Shown: positions 16,217 through 23,619 of the stretch, one piece after another
How positions within the stretch are numbered: the stretch's first letter is position 1
Layout of the letters: every line of letters begins with the position of its first letter
Assembly: GCA_964624395.1 (NCBI GenBank)
Contig: CAZUWY010000024.1
Span: forward strand, 1-25,040
Direction of reading: 5' to 3'
Length of the DNA stretch: 25,040 bases
Source of the DNA: UBA1046 sp964624395
GTDB taxonomy: Bacteria; Bacillota; Clostridia; Saccharofermentanales; DTU023
The notes under the pieces: model-generated
What the model was told of the DNA's origin: nothing
What the model saw: only the letters and a program-made list of their open reading frames with translations
The model's database searches: none
Program-made: the position numbers and the translations under genes

Positions 16217-16423
16217 ATGAAGAGAGGAAAAAACAAATTTTGGTTAAAGGATTTTAAGCGCGGCTTAAGATTAAAAAACGAGAATGGCTTTGGCACCATT
16301 GAAGTCGTGATCATCATCGCTGTCATGCTGGCTGTGGTATTTTTGTTTCGCACACAGATCAGCCGTTTTGCGGCAAAACTAATTGACCGGGTATTCAGTG
16401 ATTCCATCATTGATAGCTTCTAG
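16217..16423 (+). CDS. Flp1-like type IVb pilin
   Basis: A 68-residue pilin precursor. A basic leader ends in ENG, and predicted prepilin-peptidase cleavage after Gly24 leaves a mature chain starting FGTIE with the conserved Glu at +5. 'VVIIIAVMLAVVFLF' then forms the hydrophobic assembly helix, and a short amphipathic tail completes a mature pilin of about 44 residues. The GxGT(V/I)E pattern matches Flp1-like pilins of Firmicutes. A longer reading from 16184 is open, but AAAGGAG lies 6 nt before the ATG at 16217. It sits 40 nt after the TadBC fusion and 14 nt before the FHA gene. No prepilin peptidase gene is seen in the window. Confidence 0.85.
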   Translation: MKRGKNKFWLKDFKRGLRLKNENGFGTIEVVIIIAVMLAVVFLFRTQISRFAAKLIDRVFSDSIIDSF

Positions 16424-16437
16424 GAAAGGAATACTTC

Positions 16438-17586
16438 ATGGAGCAGGCAGGCAGAATAATCATCAAAATATCTTGTTCTGAAGATATAGCCATAGATGCA
16501 TCTCAATCCTACTGCCTGCTCCGGCAAAAACCAGATGAGCTGCTCTCCTTGTGGATCAATCAAAAAGAAAAACTCTCTTTTTGCTTTCTGATTGATGGTA
16601 AAAATTATATATCCTTAAATCAGTTGCCAGAAGAACTGACGCAAGATCAGGCCTTGCAGATCTTGCTGGCTCTCGCGCGTGCGGCTCATACAGCTTCGGA
16701 TTATCTTTTGACAGTTGATCTTAAACTGCTAAGGCCTGAACTGATCTTCCTTAAGCAAGACGATTACAAGGAAATAAGGATTATTTCCTTGCCCCTGCCG
16801 GAAAAGAGCAAGCTGGAGATCTGGATTAATGAACAGATTTTACCAGCAAAAAATGATTTAGCCAGCTGGCTTAAGAGCATAAATGTCTGGCCAGCAGAGA
16901 CAATGGAGGAAATTGCCAGTCTTTTAACAAGGAAGAGCTGGCCTGAGCTCAGTTCTTACCTGCAAGATCTGATCAAACTGAAAGAAAGTGAACAGGCAAA
17001 TGCTGCTGCTCTTTTGGCTATGAGCAGTAGCAATCCGGCCGGCAGGAAGAAAAAGTCCAAAGCAGGTAAGGTGAAGGGGAAGTTTCGGCAAAAAGATAAA
17101 AAGGCTGAGGAGGAAAAAGCTGGTATTGCCGGAAAGATTAAAGTCAGAGGCCTGAAAGAGAAATTTGTGGACTGGGCCAGATGGCTGGGCCTTTACCAAG
17201 CTGAAGATCATAGTCTGGAGTTTTCTGATCTTGAGCCCACTGAGAATTTAGTCAGCCGCATGCCCAATTACCGTCTGGCCATGCTAAGTGAAGGCCTGCC
17301 GGGCACGGAGAGGGAAGAAGAAGGGCAAAGAGCCTTCATTTTAGTTGACGAATTTATTATCGGCAGAGACAGCCGCATCGCAGATCTCTTTTTGACCTCC
17401 GCTGCAGTAGGCAGAAGACATGCCCGCATTTTGCGCCGCGGGGAGAATTTTTTCCTTGAAGATCTGGGCTCTATCAATAACACTTTGCTGGATGGCAGAA
17501 GAATTGAAAAATTTCGAGAGACCTTGCTGCCTGATCGCTGTCGTTTGAGTTTTGCTGACAAATCCTTTTATTTTTCTACAGATTAA
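16438..17586 (+). CDS. DUF6382-like and FHA domain protein of the Tad cluster
   Basis: A 382-residue protein ending the Tad cluster. The N-terminal ~190 residues resemble the DUF6382 domain found with FHA domains in clostridial Tad loci; this is judged from context and general pattern. A basic, low-complexity stretch (about 200-245, rich in Lys/Arg/Gly) follows. The FHA domain occupies about 299-382, with 'IIGRD' (Gly309-Arg310), 'VGRRHARILRR' and 'FFLEDLGSINNTLLDGRRI'. FHA domains bind phosphothreonine. Here the usual Ser of the SRxH motif is Gly325 and the usual STNGT is SINNT, so phosphopeptide binding may be altered or lost. AAAGGA lies 7 nt before the ATG. The gene converges on rpiB with only 27 nt between the stops. 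Confidence 0.75.
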   Translation: MEQAGRIIIKISCSEDIAIDASQSYCLLRQKPDELLSLWINQKEKLSFCFLIDGKNYISLNQLPEELTQDQALQILLALARAAHTASDYLLTVDLKLLRPELIFLKQDDYKEIRIISLPLPEKSKLEIWINEQILPAKNDLASWLKSINVWPAETMEEIASLLTRKSWPELSSYLQDLIKLKESEQANAAALLAMSSSNPAGRKKKSKAGKVKGKFRQKDKKAEEEKAGIAGKIKVRGLKEKFVDWARWLGLYQAEDHSLEFSDLEPTENLVSRMPNYRLAMLSEGLPGTEREEEGQRAFILVDEFIIGRDSRIADLFLTSAAVGRRHARILRRGENFFLEDLGSINNTLLDGRRIEKFRETLLPDRCRLSFADKSFYFSTD

Positions 17587-17613
17587 TCATATTTCCACGG
17601 CAAGAAGACAGTA

Positions 17614-18057
17614 TCAGTTATTTTCCAGCTCCAATAAGCCGCTTACTCTGCTCTCATGCCGGCCGCCCTCAAATTCTGCCGCTAAAAAAGCATCAACAAT
17701 GCTGAGCGCATATTGACCTGCCAGCACTCTGCCGCCCAGAGCTAAAATATTGGCATTATTATGCCTTCTGGCCATATCCGCCATAAAGGCATTGGTGCAA
17801 AGAGCAGCCCTGATTCCCTTATGCTTATTGGCGGCAATCGAAATACCGATTCCGGTTCCGCAGATGATTATGCCTAAATCGGCGCTGCCTTTTTTTATCT
17901 CTTCCGCAGCCAAATGTCCGTAGTCCACGTACGACACAGATTCTTGAGCGCTGTGGCAGCCAGCATCAATTATAAAATAATTATTATTTTGCAAATATTC
18001 TTTAATGATCATTTTCAGCTCATAGCCTGCATGATCATTTGCCAAGACAATTTTCAT
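17614..18057 (-). CDS. rpiB: Ribose-5-phosphate isomerase B
   Basis: A 147-residue enzyme interconverting ribose 5-phosphate and ribulose 5-phosphate in the pentose phosphate pathway (RpiB/LacAB family). 'MKIVLANDHAGYELK' is the family N-terminus, 'GIIICGTGIGISIAANKHKG' carries the catalytic Cys and the phosphate loop, and 'ARRHNNANILALGGR' is the second signature. The length matches RpiB (about 145-150). A longer reading to 18108 is open, but AGGCGG 5 nt before the ATG at 18057 and family alignment favour the shorter form. It appears to be a single-gene unit, convergent with the Tad cluster. Confidence 0.94.
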   Translation of the reverse strand: MKIVLANDHAGYELKMIIKEYLQNNNYFIIDAGCHSAQESVSYVDYGHLAAEEIKKGSADLGIIICGTGIGISIAANKHKGIRAALCTNAFMADMARRHNNANILALGGRVLAGQYALSIVDAFLAAEFEGGRHESRVSGLLELENN

Positions 18058-18108
18058 TTCATCCGCCTTTTTACTCTTTTCTTCTATCTTAAACTTTTTG
18101 CTTGACAA

Positions 18109-18492
18109 TTAAAAGCAATTATGCAGTATGTCCTTGGAAAGACTTCTTAAATCGATCTTTCCGGCTTTTTGAACGAACATAATTGCGAGAACTTGGGAGT
18201 GAAGATTTTTTCTTAATGTTAATAATGTTAATAACTATGTGTATAACTTATAGGACAACGACTTTGGCCTTTTCATCGTTTGAAGAGCTTGTCAAATCAA
18301 TGTTTTCACTTTTCAGCCACATTGTCGCCAAAACAGGATCATTGTTATTTTTTTATTATAAGCTTGATTTTCTAGGTTTAAGAGGGCAGTCTCTGTAAGA
18401 AAACATACATTTGTCCGCCAGTGGTGAACTGCTAGCTTTATCATCATGACAACCTGAGGATATTTCTTAGAAGCAAATTTAGGGCAAACATA
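18109..18492. other. AT-rich intergenic region between rpiB and the rRNA methyltransferase
   Basis: About 380 nt in which I find no convincing gene, RNA or terminator. It contains a short direct repeat, AATGTTAAT twice, near 18215-18232, and a TTGACA (18112-18117) without a matching -10 box. A 71-codon open frame (18183-18398) begins with TTG, has no ribosome binding site and matches nothing I know. The rpiB promoter should lie at the left end, but I cannot place it. Confidence 0.4.
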
Positions 18493-19737
18493 TCATTTGA
18501 TTTTTTCTCTGGACTGAGTTTTAAAATATTGATAGAGCTGGCAGGGTATCATCCCGTTATAGAGTTTTCGCCTCTTATCGGCTCTGAAATTTATATGTTC
18601 TTCAAAATCTTTATCTGCACTGATCACGCCAAATCTTATCCCCGGCTTATTAGCTCCTGTTTTAAGATCTAAAGCCAGATCGGCCAAAGCCTGACTGATG
18701 AGAACTGAGTCCTCAGCTGTGCCCATACGTTCACCATAGGGAGGATTGGCGACAATTAGAGCCCGGTCGGAAAGGGCAAGTATTTCTTCGACTTTGATTT
18801 TGTTTAAATCGCGCCTCTCAAATTTAATCATTTTATCTACACCGGCCCGGTGGGCATTCTTTTTTGCCTCTTCAATTATAGGGGCAGAGATATCGGAACC
18901 ATAGCAGATAATCTTCTGGTCAAGATCTTTGGCTTTTTTAGCCAGGGCATATTCTTTTTCTTGAGTAAAAATCTTTTGCCCGAGAAAACCAATATTTTGA
19001 CCGGCAAAAACTCTCTTTAAGCCTGGGGCAAGGCCGGCAGAAATCATGGCGGCTTCAATCAAAAAAGTGCCGGAGCCGCAGACAGGGTCAAAGAGGATCT
19101 CACCCTCCTTTTGTTTTTTAGCATAGAACAAATAATCCAAAATGGCGGCAGCCAGTGTCTCTCTGATCGGAGCAGCATGGGTCAAGGGGCGATAGCCTCT
19201 TTTATGCAAGCCCTGACCGCTGCTGTCAAGCATCAAAGAGATCTTGTTGTCTACAGCAGAAAAGCGGATCAGCATTTCCCCTTTCTTTCTGTCTTCTGTA
19301 ATCTTGCTGCCGGAGGCAAGTTTTCTTACCCGGACCAGTCTGTCAACAATTGCTTTTTTGATCACAGCTTGCATGGAGGGGACACCGTAAAGATCTGAGC
19401 GCAAAGAATAGCCGTTGACAGACAAAAAGAAATCCTTGTCCAGCCAGTCCTCCCAGCTTAGTTTAGAACTGTAATCGTAAAGCTGATCGAAATCCCTGGC
19501 CTCAAAAGAGGCCAGCTGGACCAGCACACGCTCCACTGTGCGGCAATTATAATTGCAGCGTGCCGCCAGCAGCGGGATATGACTTTCATCCTCAGGCATA
19601 AAAGAGAGGACTCCGTCAGCTACAGAAATCTTTCCCTTGGGCAGATCCAAATTTAAAAGCTCCCTTTTAGCAGCAGCTTCAATTCCCAGCATGGTTGGTA
19701 AAATAATTTGTTTTTTATAGTCTATTCCTTTGTTCAT
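18493..19737 (-). CDS. THUMP-domain class I RNA methyltransferase (RlmL/YpsC type)
   Basis: A 414-residue protein of the COG0116 family, which methylates N2 of guanosine in 23S rRNA (RlmL-type; the Bacillus relative is YpsC). After a ferredoxin-like/THUMP region (about 45-155), 'GLHKRGYRPLTHAAPIRETL' marks the family. 'LFDPVCGSGTFLIEAAM' is SAM-binding motif I and 'LIVANPPYGERMG' is the NPPY catalytic motif. It lacks the second methyltransferase half (RlmK) found in the long enterobacterial RlmKL, as usual in Firmicutes. A longer reading to 19794 is open, but GGGAG lies 9 nt before the ATG at 19737. The exact target base is inferred from the family. Confidence 0.88.
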   Translation of the reverse strand: MNKGIDYKKQIILPTMLGIEAAAKRELLNLDLPKGKISVADGVLSFMPEDESHIPLLAARCNYNCRTVERVLVQLASFEARDFDQLYDYSSKLSWEDWLDKDFFLSVNGYSLRSDLYGVPSMQAVIKKAIVDRLVRVRKLASGSKITEDRKKGEMLIRFSAVDNKISLMLDSSGQGLHKRGYRPLTHAAPIRETLAAAILDYLFYAKKQKEGEILFDPVCGSGTFLIEAAMISAGLAPGLKRVFAGQNIGFLGQKIFTQEKEYALAKKAKDLDQKIICYGSDISAPIIEEAKKNAHRAGVDKMIKFERRDLNKIKVEEILALSDRALIVANPPYGERMGTAEDSVLISQALADLALDLKTGANKPGIRFGVISADKDFEEHINFRADKRRKLYNGMIPCQLYQYFKTQSREKIK

Positions 19738-19807
19738 CAAAGAAGGCTCCCTCGCAAATAAAGTCACAGCCCTACTGTACCTGAGCCGGATCATCCCGAG
19801 AGGATAA

Positions 19808-19836
19808 TTGACAGCAGGGCCACTCTAAAATAGAAT
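19808..19836 (+). promoter_or_regulatory. Promoter of the tRNA-Arg gene
   Basis: A perfect TTGACA (19808-19813), a 17-nt spacer and TAGAAT (19831-19836) form a near-consensus sigma-A promoter. The expected start is close to 19843, only about 5 nt before the mature tRNA 5' end. Confidence 0.85.
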
Positions 19837-19847
19837 GTCAGGGCTAT

Positions 19848-19924
19848 GTTCCCGTAGCTCAGCCGGATAGAGCGTTCGCCTCCTAAGCGAAAGGCCCCGC
19901 GTTCGAATCGCGGCGGGAACACCA
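19848..19924 (+). tRNA. tRNA-Arg, anticodon CCT
   Basis: A full cloverleaf with CCA encoded. The acceptor arms GTTCCCG and CGGGAAC pair perfectly, the D-arm contains GCTCAGCCGGATAGAGC, and the anticodon stem TTCGC/GCGAA encloses loop CTCCTAA with anticodon CCT (19882-19884). The T-arm CGCGTTCGAATCGCG follows. It reads the AGG arginine codon. It stands alone between the rRNA methyltransferase and a lipoprotein gene. Confidence 0.96.
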
Positions 19925-19960
19925 AAAAAGCCCCTGAGATTTCTCAGGGGCAGCTTTTTT
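19925..19960. terminator. Bidirectional terminator between tRNA-Arg and the lipoprotein gene
   Basis: CCCCTGAG (19931-19938) and CTCAGGGG (19943-19950) form an 8-bp stem with a 4-nt loop. It is flanked by an A-run (19924-19929) and a T-run (19955-19960), which extend the pairing after a small bulge. It directly follows the tRNA CCA. On the other strand it lies just past the lipoprotein stop, which is itself read from the edge of the T-run. Confidence 0.9.
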
Positions 19961-20828
19961 AATCTTCATCCAAGTCCCTATCGAGTGTGACATCTACAGA
20001 TTTGCCTTCAGAACTGACGCCGGTAACTTTATCACCGATTAGGCTGTACCATTCCGGAGCAGCTTTAGGGAAGTCAAATGACTCATTGCCAGTAAGAGGC
20101 GGCAGTCTGTCCTTGGTCACATTAAAACCAACAGTGCCGTTTTCCCCGGCGATCGTCACCAAGAAGACAGTAAAGCTACCATCTTCATCCTTAGGCATAT
20201 AGTACTGGCCGACATAGCCATAGTCTGTGCGGACATATTCAGCGTAGACATAATCTTTGCCACCTATAGTGGCCCTATAGGTATTATGGTCTTTGCTCTT
20301 ATCATATAGGCTGTTAAAGACAACCTCATTGCCATCATTATCCTGATAGCGGACACTTGACTGACCATTGTTTATCTCATAATCAATATCTTCGATGCCG
20401 AGAAAGCCCATGCCCAGCTTGAGCGTTTCCTCATCCTGGCCAAGGAAAGCTGCTGGCCACATGGCAAAGTCTATACTGACAATGCTGAGAAATGACATCA
20501 TCGCCATCATATTATCCGGATCATTAGAAATAGCCTCAGACATGCGGCTGACAATCTCTGCCTTGGCCTCCATATAAGCAGTGTAGGAATCCATAGGGTT
20601 GTCGCTAGCGGGAGCCTGCTGATTGTCTTCTATCTTCAGATCCTCGGCTTTTGTCTCATCAGGTGCATCTTCGGGGATCTCTTTTTTTGTTGTTGTCGAT
20701 ACAGCCTCAGGGGCTGCAATTTTTGTTTCCGCCGGCTTATTGGCATTGCTTGCAGTCTTATCTTTTGCACAGCCGATAACCATAACAGTAAGCAAAGCGA
20801 AAACTAGGATCAAAGCAATCTTTTTCAT
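19959..20828 (-). CDS. Lipoprotein of unknown function
   Basis: A 289-residue secreted lipoprotein that I do not recognise. The N-terminus has a Lys-rich start, a hydrophobic stretch and a lipobox ending VIGC with Cys20. A low-complexity Lys/Glu/Ala/Pro/Thr-rich linker (about 21-75) follows. The remainder is acidic, with Met-rich 'DNMMAMMSFLSI' near 107-118, a Tyr-rich beta-like part ('YRATIGGKDYVYAEYVRTDY' and 'GYVGQYYMPKDEDGSFTVFL') and an acidic C-terminus. AGGAGAGG precedes the ATG. A possible TATAAT lies about 70 nt upstream. It may be read with the DUF6935-like gene behind it, though the 123-nt gap suggests its own promoter. Confidence 0.75.
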   Translation of the reverse strand: MKKIALILVFALLTVMVIGCAKDKTASNANKPAETKIAAPEAVSTTTKKEIPEDAPDETKAEDLKIEDNQQAPASDNPMDSYTAYMEAKAEIVSRMSEAISNDPDNMMAMMSFLSIVSIDFAMWPAAFLGQDEETLKLGMGFLGIEDIDYEINNGQSSVRYQDNDGNEVVFNSLYDKSKDHNTYRATIGGKDYVYAEYVRTDYGYVGQYYMPKDEDGSFTVFLVTIAGENGTVGFNVTKDRLPPLTGNESFDFPKAAPEWYSLIGDKVTGVSSEGKSVDVTLDRDLDED

Positions 20829-20898
20829 GGTAACCTCTCCTTTTATTAGTTTTCAGCCTCTTAATACGCTGGGTAATAAAAATGAGAACTGTAGCTTG

Positions 20899-20904
20899 AT
20901 TATA
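20899..20904 (-). promoter_or_regulatory. Possible -10 box of the lipoprotein gene
   Basis: TATAAT on the minus strand, preceded directly by TTG, lies about 70 nt upstream of the lipoprotein start. No convincing -35 box is present at 16-18 nt, so this is a weak call. Confidence 0.3.
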
Positions 20905-20951
20905 CAATGCCCTGCAGCTTTTTATATTAGTTCTGAAATCTGTAACGCAGG

Positions 20952-21446
20952 CTAAGCCCAGGGATCATCAGTTTTAGGCCGGACAATATCTGCCAGGAGA
21001 AAATTTTCCCATAAAAACCATTGACCGCTGCTAACTTTTTCGCGCAGAAGTATCTCGCGCGGACTGTCAGCCCCGGAAGATTTGAGCAGCAGTCTGGCAT
21101 AATTTTCCTCCAAAAAACTGCGCGGACTAGCAAAGACTGTCAGCTTAAATGGTTCAGATGGCGTATAGTTATTTTCTGGGCTGGCACCAGCAAAATAAGA
21201 AAAGGGCTTATAAGCTTTGCCCAGCAATCTGTCCTTCAGGAACTGCAACTCATAGTTAGACAGCTCTTTGGGACCTCGCAGGTAATTTAGCATCTCAAGA
21301 CAGTCCTCTTTAGATCTCTCATAACTGCAAAGTGCAGCCACGGTCAAGGCTGCAGTCTCATAAGGGCTTTTAAGCCCGGCCTCTGGCAATGCTTTTAGTT
21401 CAGCAAGATTTGCCGGTAATTGTTCAAAACTAAAGGTGATTTCCAT
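20952..21446 (-). CDS. DUF6935-like protein of unknown function
   Basis: A 164-residue soluble protein without signal peptide or membrane segment. The C-terminal part 'YARLLLKSSGADSPREILLR' followed by 'GQWFLWENFLLADI' and the terminal 'DPWA' resemble a conserved protein group of Firmicutes that I associate with DUF6935. The assignment is from memory of the pattern. The N-terminal half is helical-looking, with 'YETAALTVAALCSY' and 'CLEMLNYLRGP'. No catalytic motif is evident. GGAGG lies 7 nt before the ATG. It is upstream of, and on the same strand as, the unknown lipoprotein. Confidence 0.65.
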   Translation of the reverse strand: MEITFSFEQLPANLAELKALPEAGLKSPYETAALTVAALCSYERSKEDCLEMLNYLRGPKELSNYELQFLKDRLLGKAYKPFSYFAGASPENNYTPSEPFKLTVFASPRSFLEENYARLLLKSSGADSPREILLREKVSSGQWFLWENFLLADIVRPKTDDPWA

Positions 21447-21855
21447 TATTTAACCTCCATTTTTTGCAAAAGCAGATGTAAATTCTTAGACAAAAAACAA
21501 CTGGGCACAAAAGACTTGCCTCATCTATCTTCTAACTTTCTCAGGCCCCATGAATAGAGTTTATTTCTTTCTTTTACTCCTCATAGCTAGGTGGCAGGTT
21601 TAAGCTTTTTTTCCTCTTTTGGCCACAGCTCGCCAAAAGCCCGCAAGCAGATCTTTAATATCACTAGTTCATTCATCTGCCAGCCGCCAACAATTGTACT
21701 ATAAGGGATAGGATTAAAAAAACTGGGACTAAGTTGAGTCAATCTGACGAAAAACTTAGTTTTGGCACTTATATCAATGGACGAAATAACAGGGATAGGC
21801 TAAATTATTAATAGATTAATGACGTCACAAATGAGGGGATTTCTGGTAGCTGGTG
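21447..21855. other. Intergenic region upstream of the GlpA-like gene
   Basis: About 400 nt between divergent genes with no believable coding frame. The main structure is an interrupted palindrome at 21728-21760. TTGGCA (21762-21767) with AATAAC 17 nt further is the best, but poor, promoter match for the right-hand gene. No riboswitch or T-box pattern was recognised. Confidence 0.4.
21728..21760. promoter_or_regulatory. Interrupted palindrome upstream of the GlpA-like gene
   Basis: Outer arms ACTAAGTT (21728-21735) and AACTTAGT (21753-21760) enclose inner arms GTCA (21738-21741) and TGAC (21745-21748). It lies about 95 nt before the GlpA-like start. It may be an operator or an RNA hairpin; the outer arm is followed by only a short T-run, so a terminator is less likely. 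Confidence 0.4.
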
Positions 21856-23619
21856 ATGAAGAACAGAGAAATTTTGCTTGATAGAATCAAAAGAAAAATC
21901 GGCAAAAAATTTGATCTGGAAAAATATCCGCTCACAATGCATCTCAGGGCTGACAATGTTTTAGTTTTGACAGGAGAGCTGCCCTCCTGGGAGCTGGCGG
22001 ATGAAATAGCGCATTTAGCCGGCAAGAATAAAAATCTCCGCAATGTCATCAATGAGATAGAGGTCGGCGGCAAAAGTCTGGCTTTTAAAGCAGATGAGAG
22101 CCGGATCAAAGCCGGCAGAAAATTAGGTCTGCTGGATGAAGCAGATATCATTATTGTCGGTGGCGGCATTATCGGCTGCGGCATCGCCCGCGAGCTGGCC
22201 AAATACGATTTGCAAATTGTCGTTTTGGAAAAAGGAGATGATGTCGCTTCTGGTGCCTCCAAAGCCAACAACGGCATGATTCATCCGGGCAATGCTGTGA
22301 CCCCGGGCAGCCTGAAAGCCAAACTTAATGTAGAAGGCAACAGTCTTTACAGTCGCTGGGCCAAGGAGCTGAATTCTAACTTTGAGCGCAGCGGCTCTTT
22401 CGTGGTTTCCTATCAGAAAAAAGATAAAAAAATGATCTGGCTGGCCTGGCTGGCCGGGCGACTGAACAAAGTACCAGGCATGCGTTTTATCAGTGTATCA
22501 GAATTTGAAAAAATGGAGCCCACAGTTGCCCTCAAGCCTAAAAAAGTCTTGTTCACACCTTCCACAGCCTATGTGGACGGCTTTGAAGTCACGATCGCTC
22601 TGGCGGAGAATGCAGCCTCTAACGGGGTCAGATTTCACCTCAATACTGAAGTTCTGGCGGTAGAAAAAGAAAACAGCCAGATATCTGCGGTAGTTACCAG
22701 CCAAGGCATTGTCAAAGGCAAGCTTTTAATCAATGCTGCAGGGATCTATGCAGACGAAATAGCCGCCATGGCAGGAGATCAGTTTTATACTCTTCATCCC
22801 AGAAAAGGCAGCATTATTATCTTTGACAAAGCAGCTCAGGGTGTGAGCAGAGCCTTAAACGGCCTGCCTGAAATCAGGGCTAAAAACACCAAGGGCGGAG
22901 GCCTGCAGTGCACTGTCGCCGGCAATCCCCTCTGGGGTCCAAATGCGGTGGAGATTATGGACAAAGATGATCTTTCTGTTCAAAGAAGCGATCTCGAATA
23001 TGCTCTGGTCAGCGGAGAGAAGATAAATCCGCAGGTAAGAAGAGAAGATATAATCTCTTATTTTGCCGGCATTAGAGCAGCAGATTATAAAGAAGATTTC
23101 ATTATTGAACCTTCAGAGATTGTGCCAGGCTTTATTCATGTCGCCGGCATACAATCCCCCGGGCTGGCTGCAGCACCGGCAATTGCAAAACTGGTAGAAG
23201 AGCTGGTCAAAAAAGAGATCAAGGACTTAAAACAAAAACAGGACTGGCAGCCGTTTAGAGAGAAAAAGATAGTTTTTTCCGAGCTCAGTTCAGCCAGGCA
23301 AGATCAGCTGATCAAAGACAATCCGGCCTATGGCAAAATCGTCTGCCGCTGTGAGTCGATCACAGAGGCGGAGATTATTGAGGCCTTAAACAGCAAGCTG
23401 GCTGTTTTTTCGGTCGATGCCCTGAAAAGACGGGTGAGAGTAACGGGGGGCCGCTGCCAGGGCGGCTTTTGTCTCCCGAAGATCCTGGCAATAATTGCAG
23501 AAGAAAAAGGCCTGGATATTAAAGAGATCAAAAAGCAGGGTGAGCAATCACAGATAATAAAGGCCGAAATCCGGCCAGAGCTCTCTGCTGTCTCAGAGGC
23601 GGTAAATGAAAAGAATTGA
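21856..23619 (+). CDS. GlpA-like FAD-dependent oxidoreductase with BON-like N-terminus and BFD-like [2Fe-2S] domain
   Basis: A 587-residue flavoprotein of the DAO family, related to anaerobic glycerol-3-phosphate dehydrogenase subunit A of Clostridia. The FAD-binding start 'IIIVGGGIIGCGIARELAKY' is only near residue 98. 'GASKANNGMIHPGN' is typical of the clostridial GlpA-like group. The C-terminal BFD-like domain has CRC near residue 497 and CQGGFC near 536, the CxC...CxxxxC set for a [2Fe-2S] cluster. The first ~75 residues are an extra domain: 'LVLTGELPSWELADEIAHLA' and 'NLRNVINEIEVGG' resemble a BON domain. No clear ribosome binding site precedes the GTG (21853) or ATG (21856). It overlaps the next gene by 14 nt. 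The substrate is inferred from the family. Confidence 0.82.
   Translation: MKNREILLDRIKRKIGKKFDLEKYPLTMHLRADNVLVLTGELPSWELADEIAHLAGKNKNLRNVINEIEVGGKSLAFKADESRIKAGRKLGLLDEADIIIVGGGIIGCGIARELAKYDLQIVVLEKGDDVASGASKANNGMIHPGNAVTPGSLKAKLNVEGNSLYSRWAKELNSNFERSGSFVVSYQKKDKKMIWLAWLAGRLNKVPGMRFISVSEFEKMEPTVALKPKKVLFTPSTAYVDGFEVTIALAENAASNGVRFHLNTEVLAVEKENSQISAVVTSQGIVKGKLLINAAGIYADEIAAMAGDQFYTLHPRKGSIIIFDKAAQGVSRALNGLPEIRAKNTKGGGLQCTVAGNPLWGPNAVEIMDKDDLSVQRSDLEYALVSGEKINPQVRREDIISYFAGIRAADYKEDFIIEPSEIVPGFIHVAGIQSPGLAAAPAIAKLVEELVKKEIKDLKQKQDWQPFREKKIVFSELSSARQDQLIKDNPAYGKIVCRCESITEAEIIEALNSKLAVFSVDALKRRVRVTGGRCQGGFCLPKILAIIAEEKGLDIKEIKKQGEQSQIIKAEIRPELSAVSEAVNEKN

Noticed and set aside
18183..18398. 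71-codon plus-strand open frame with hydrophobic residues
   Set aside because: TTG start without ribosome binding site, no family resemblance, AT-rich intergenic setting; likely chance.
21825..22277. 150-codon minus-strand open frame
   Set aside because: Antisense to the well-supported GlpA-like gene; Ser/Leu-rich composition typical of shadow frames.
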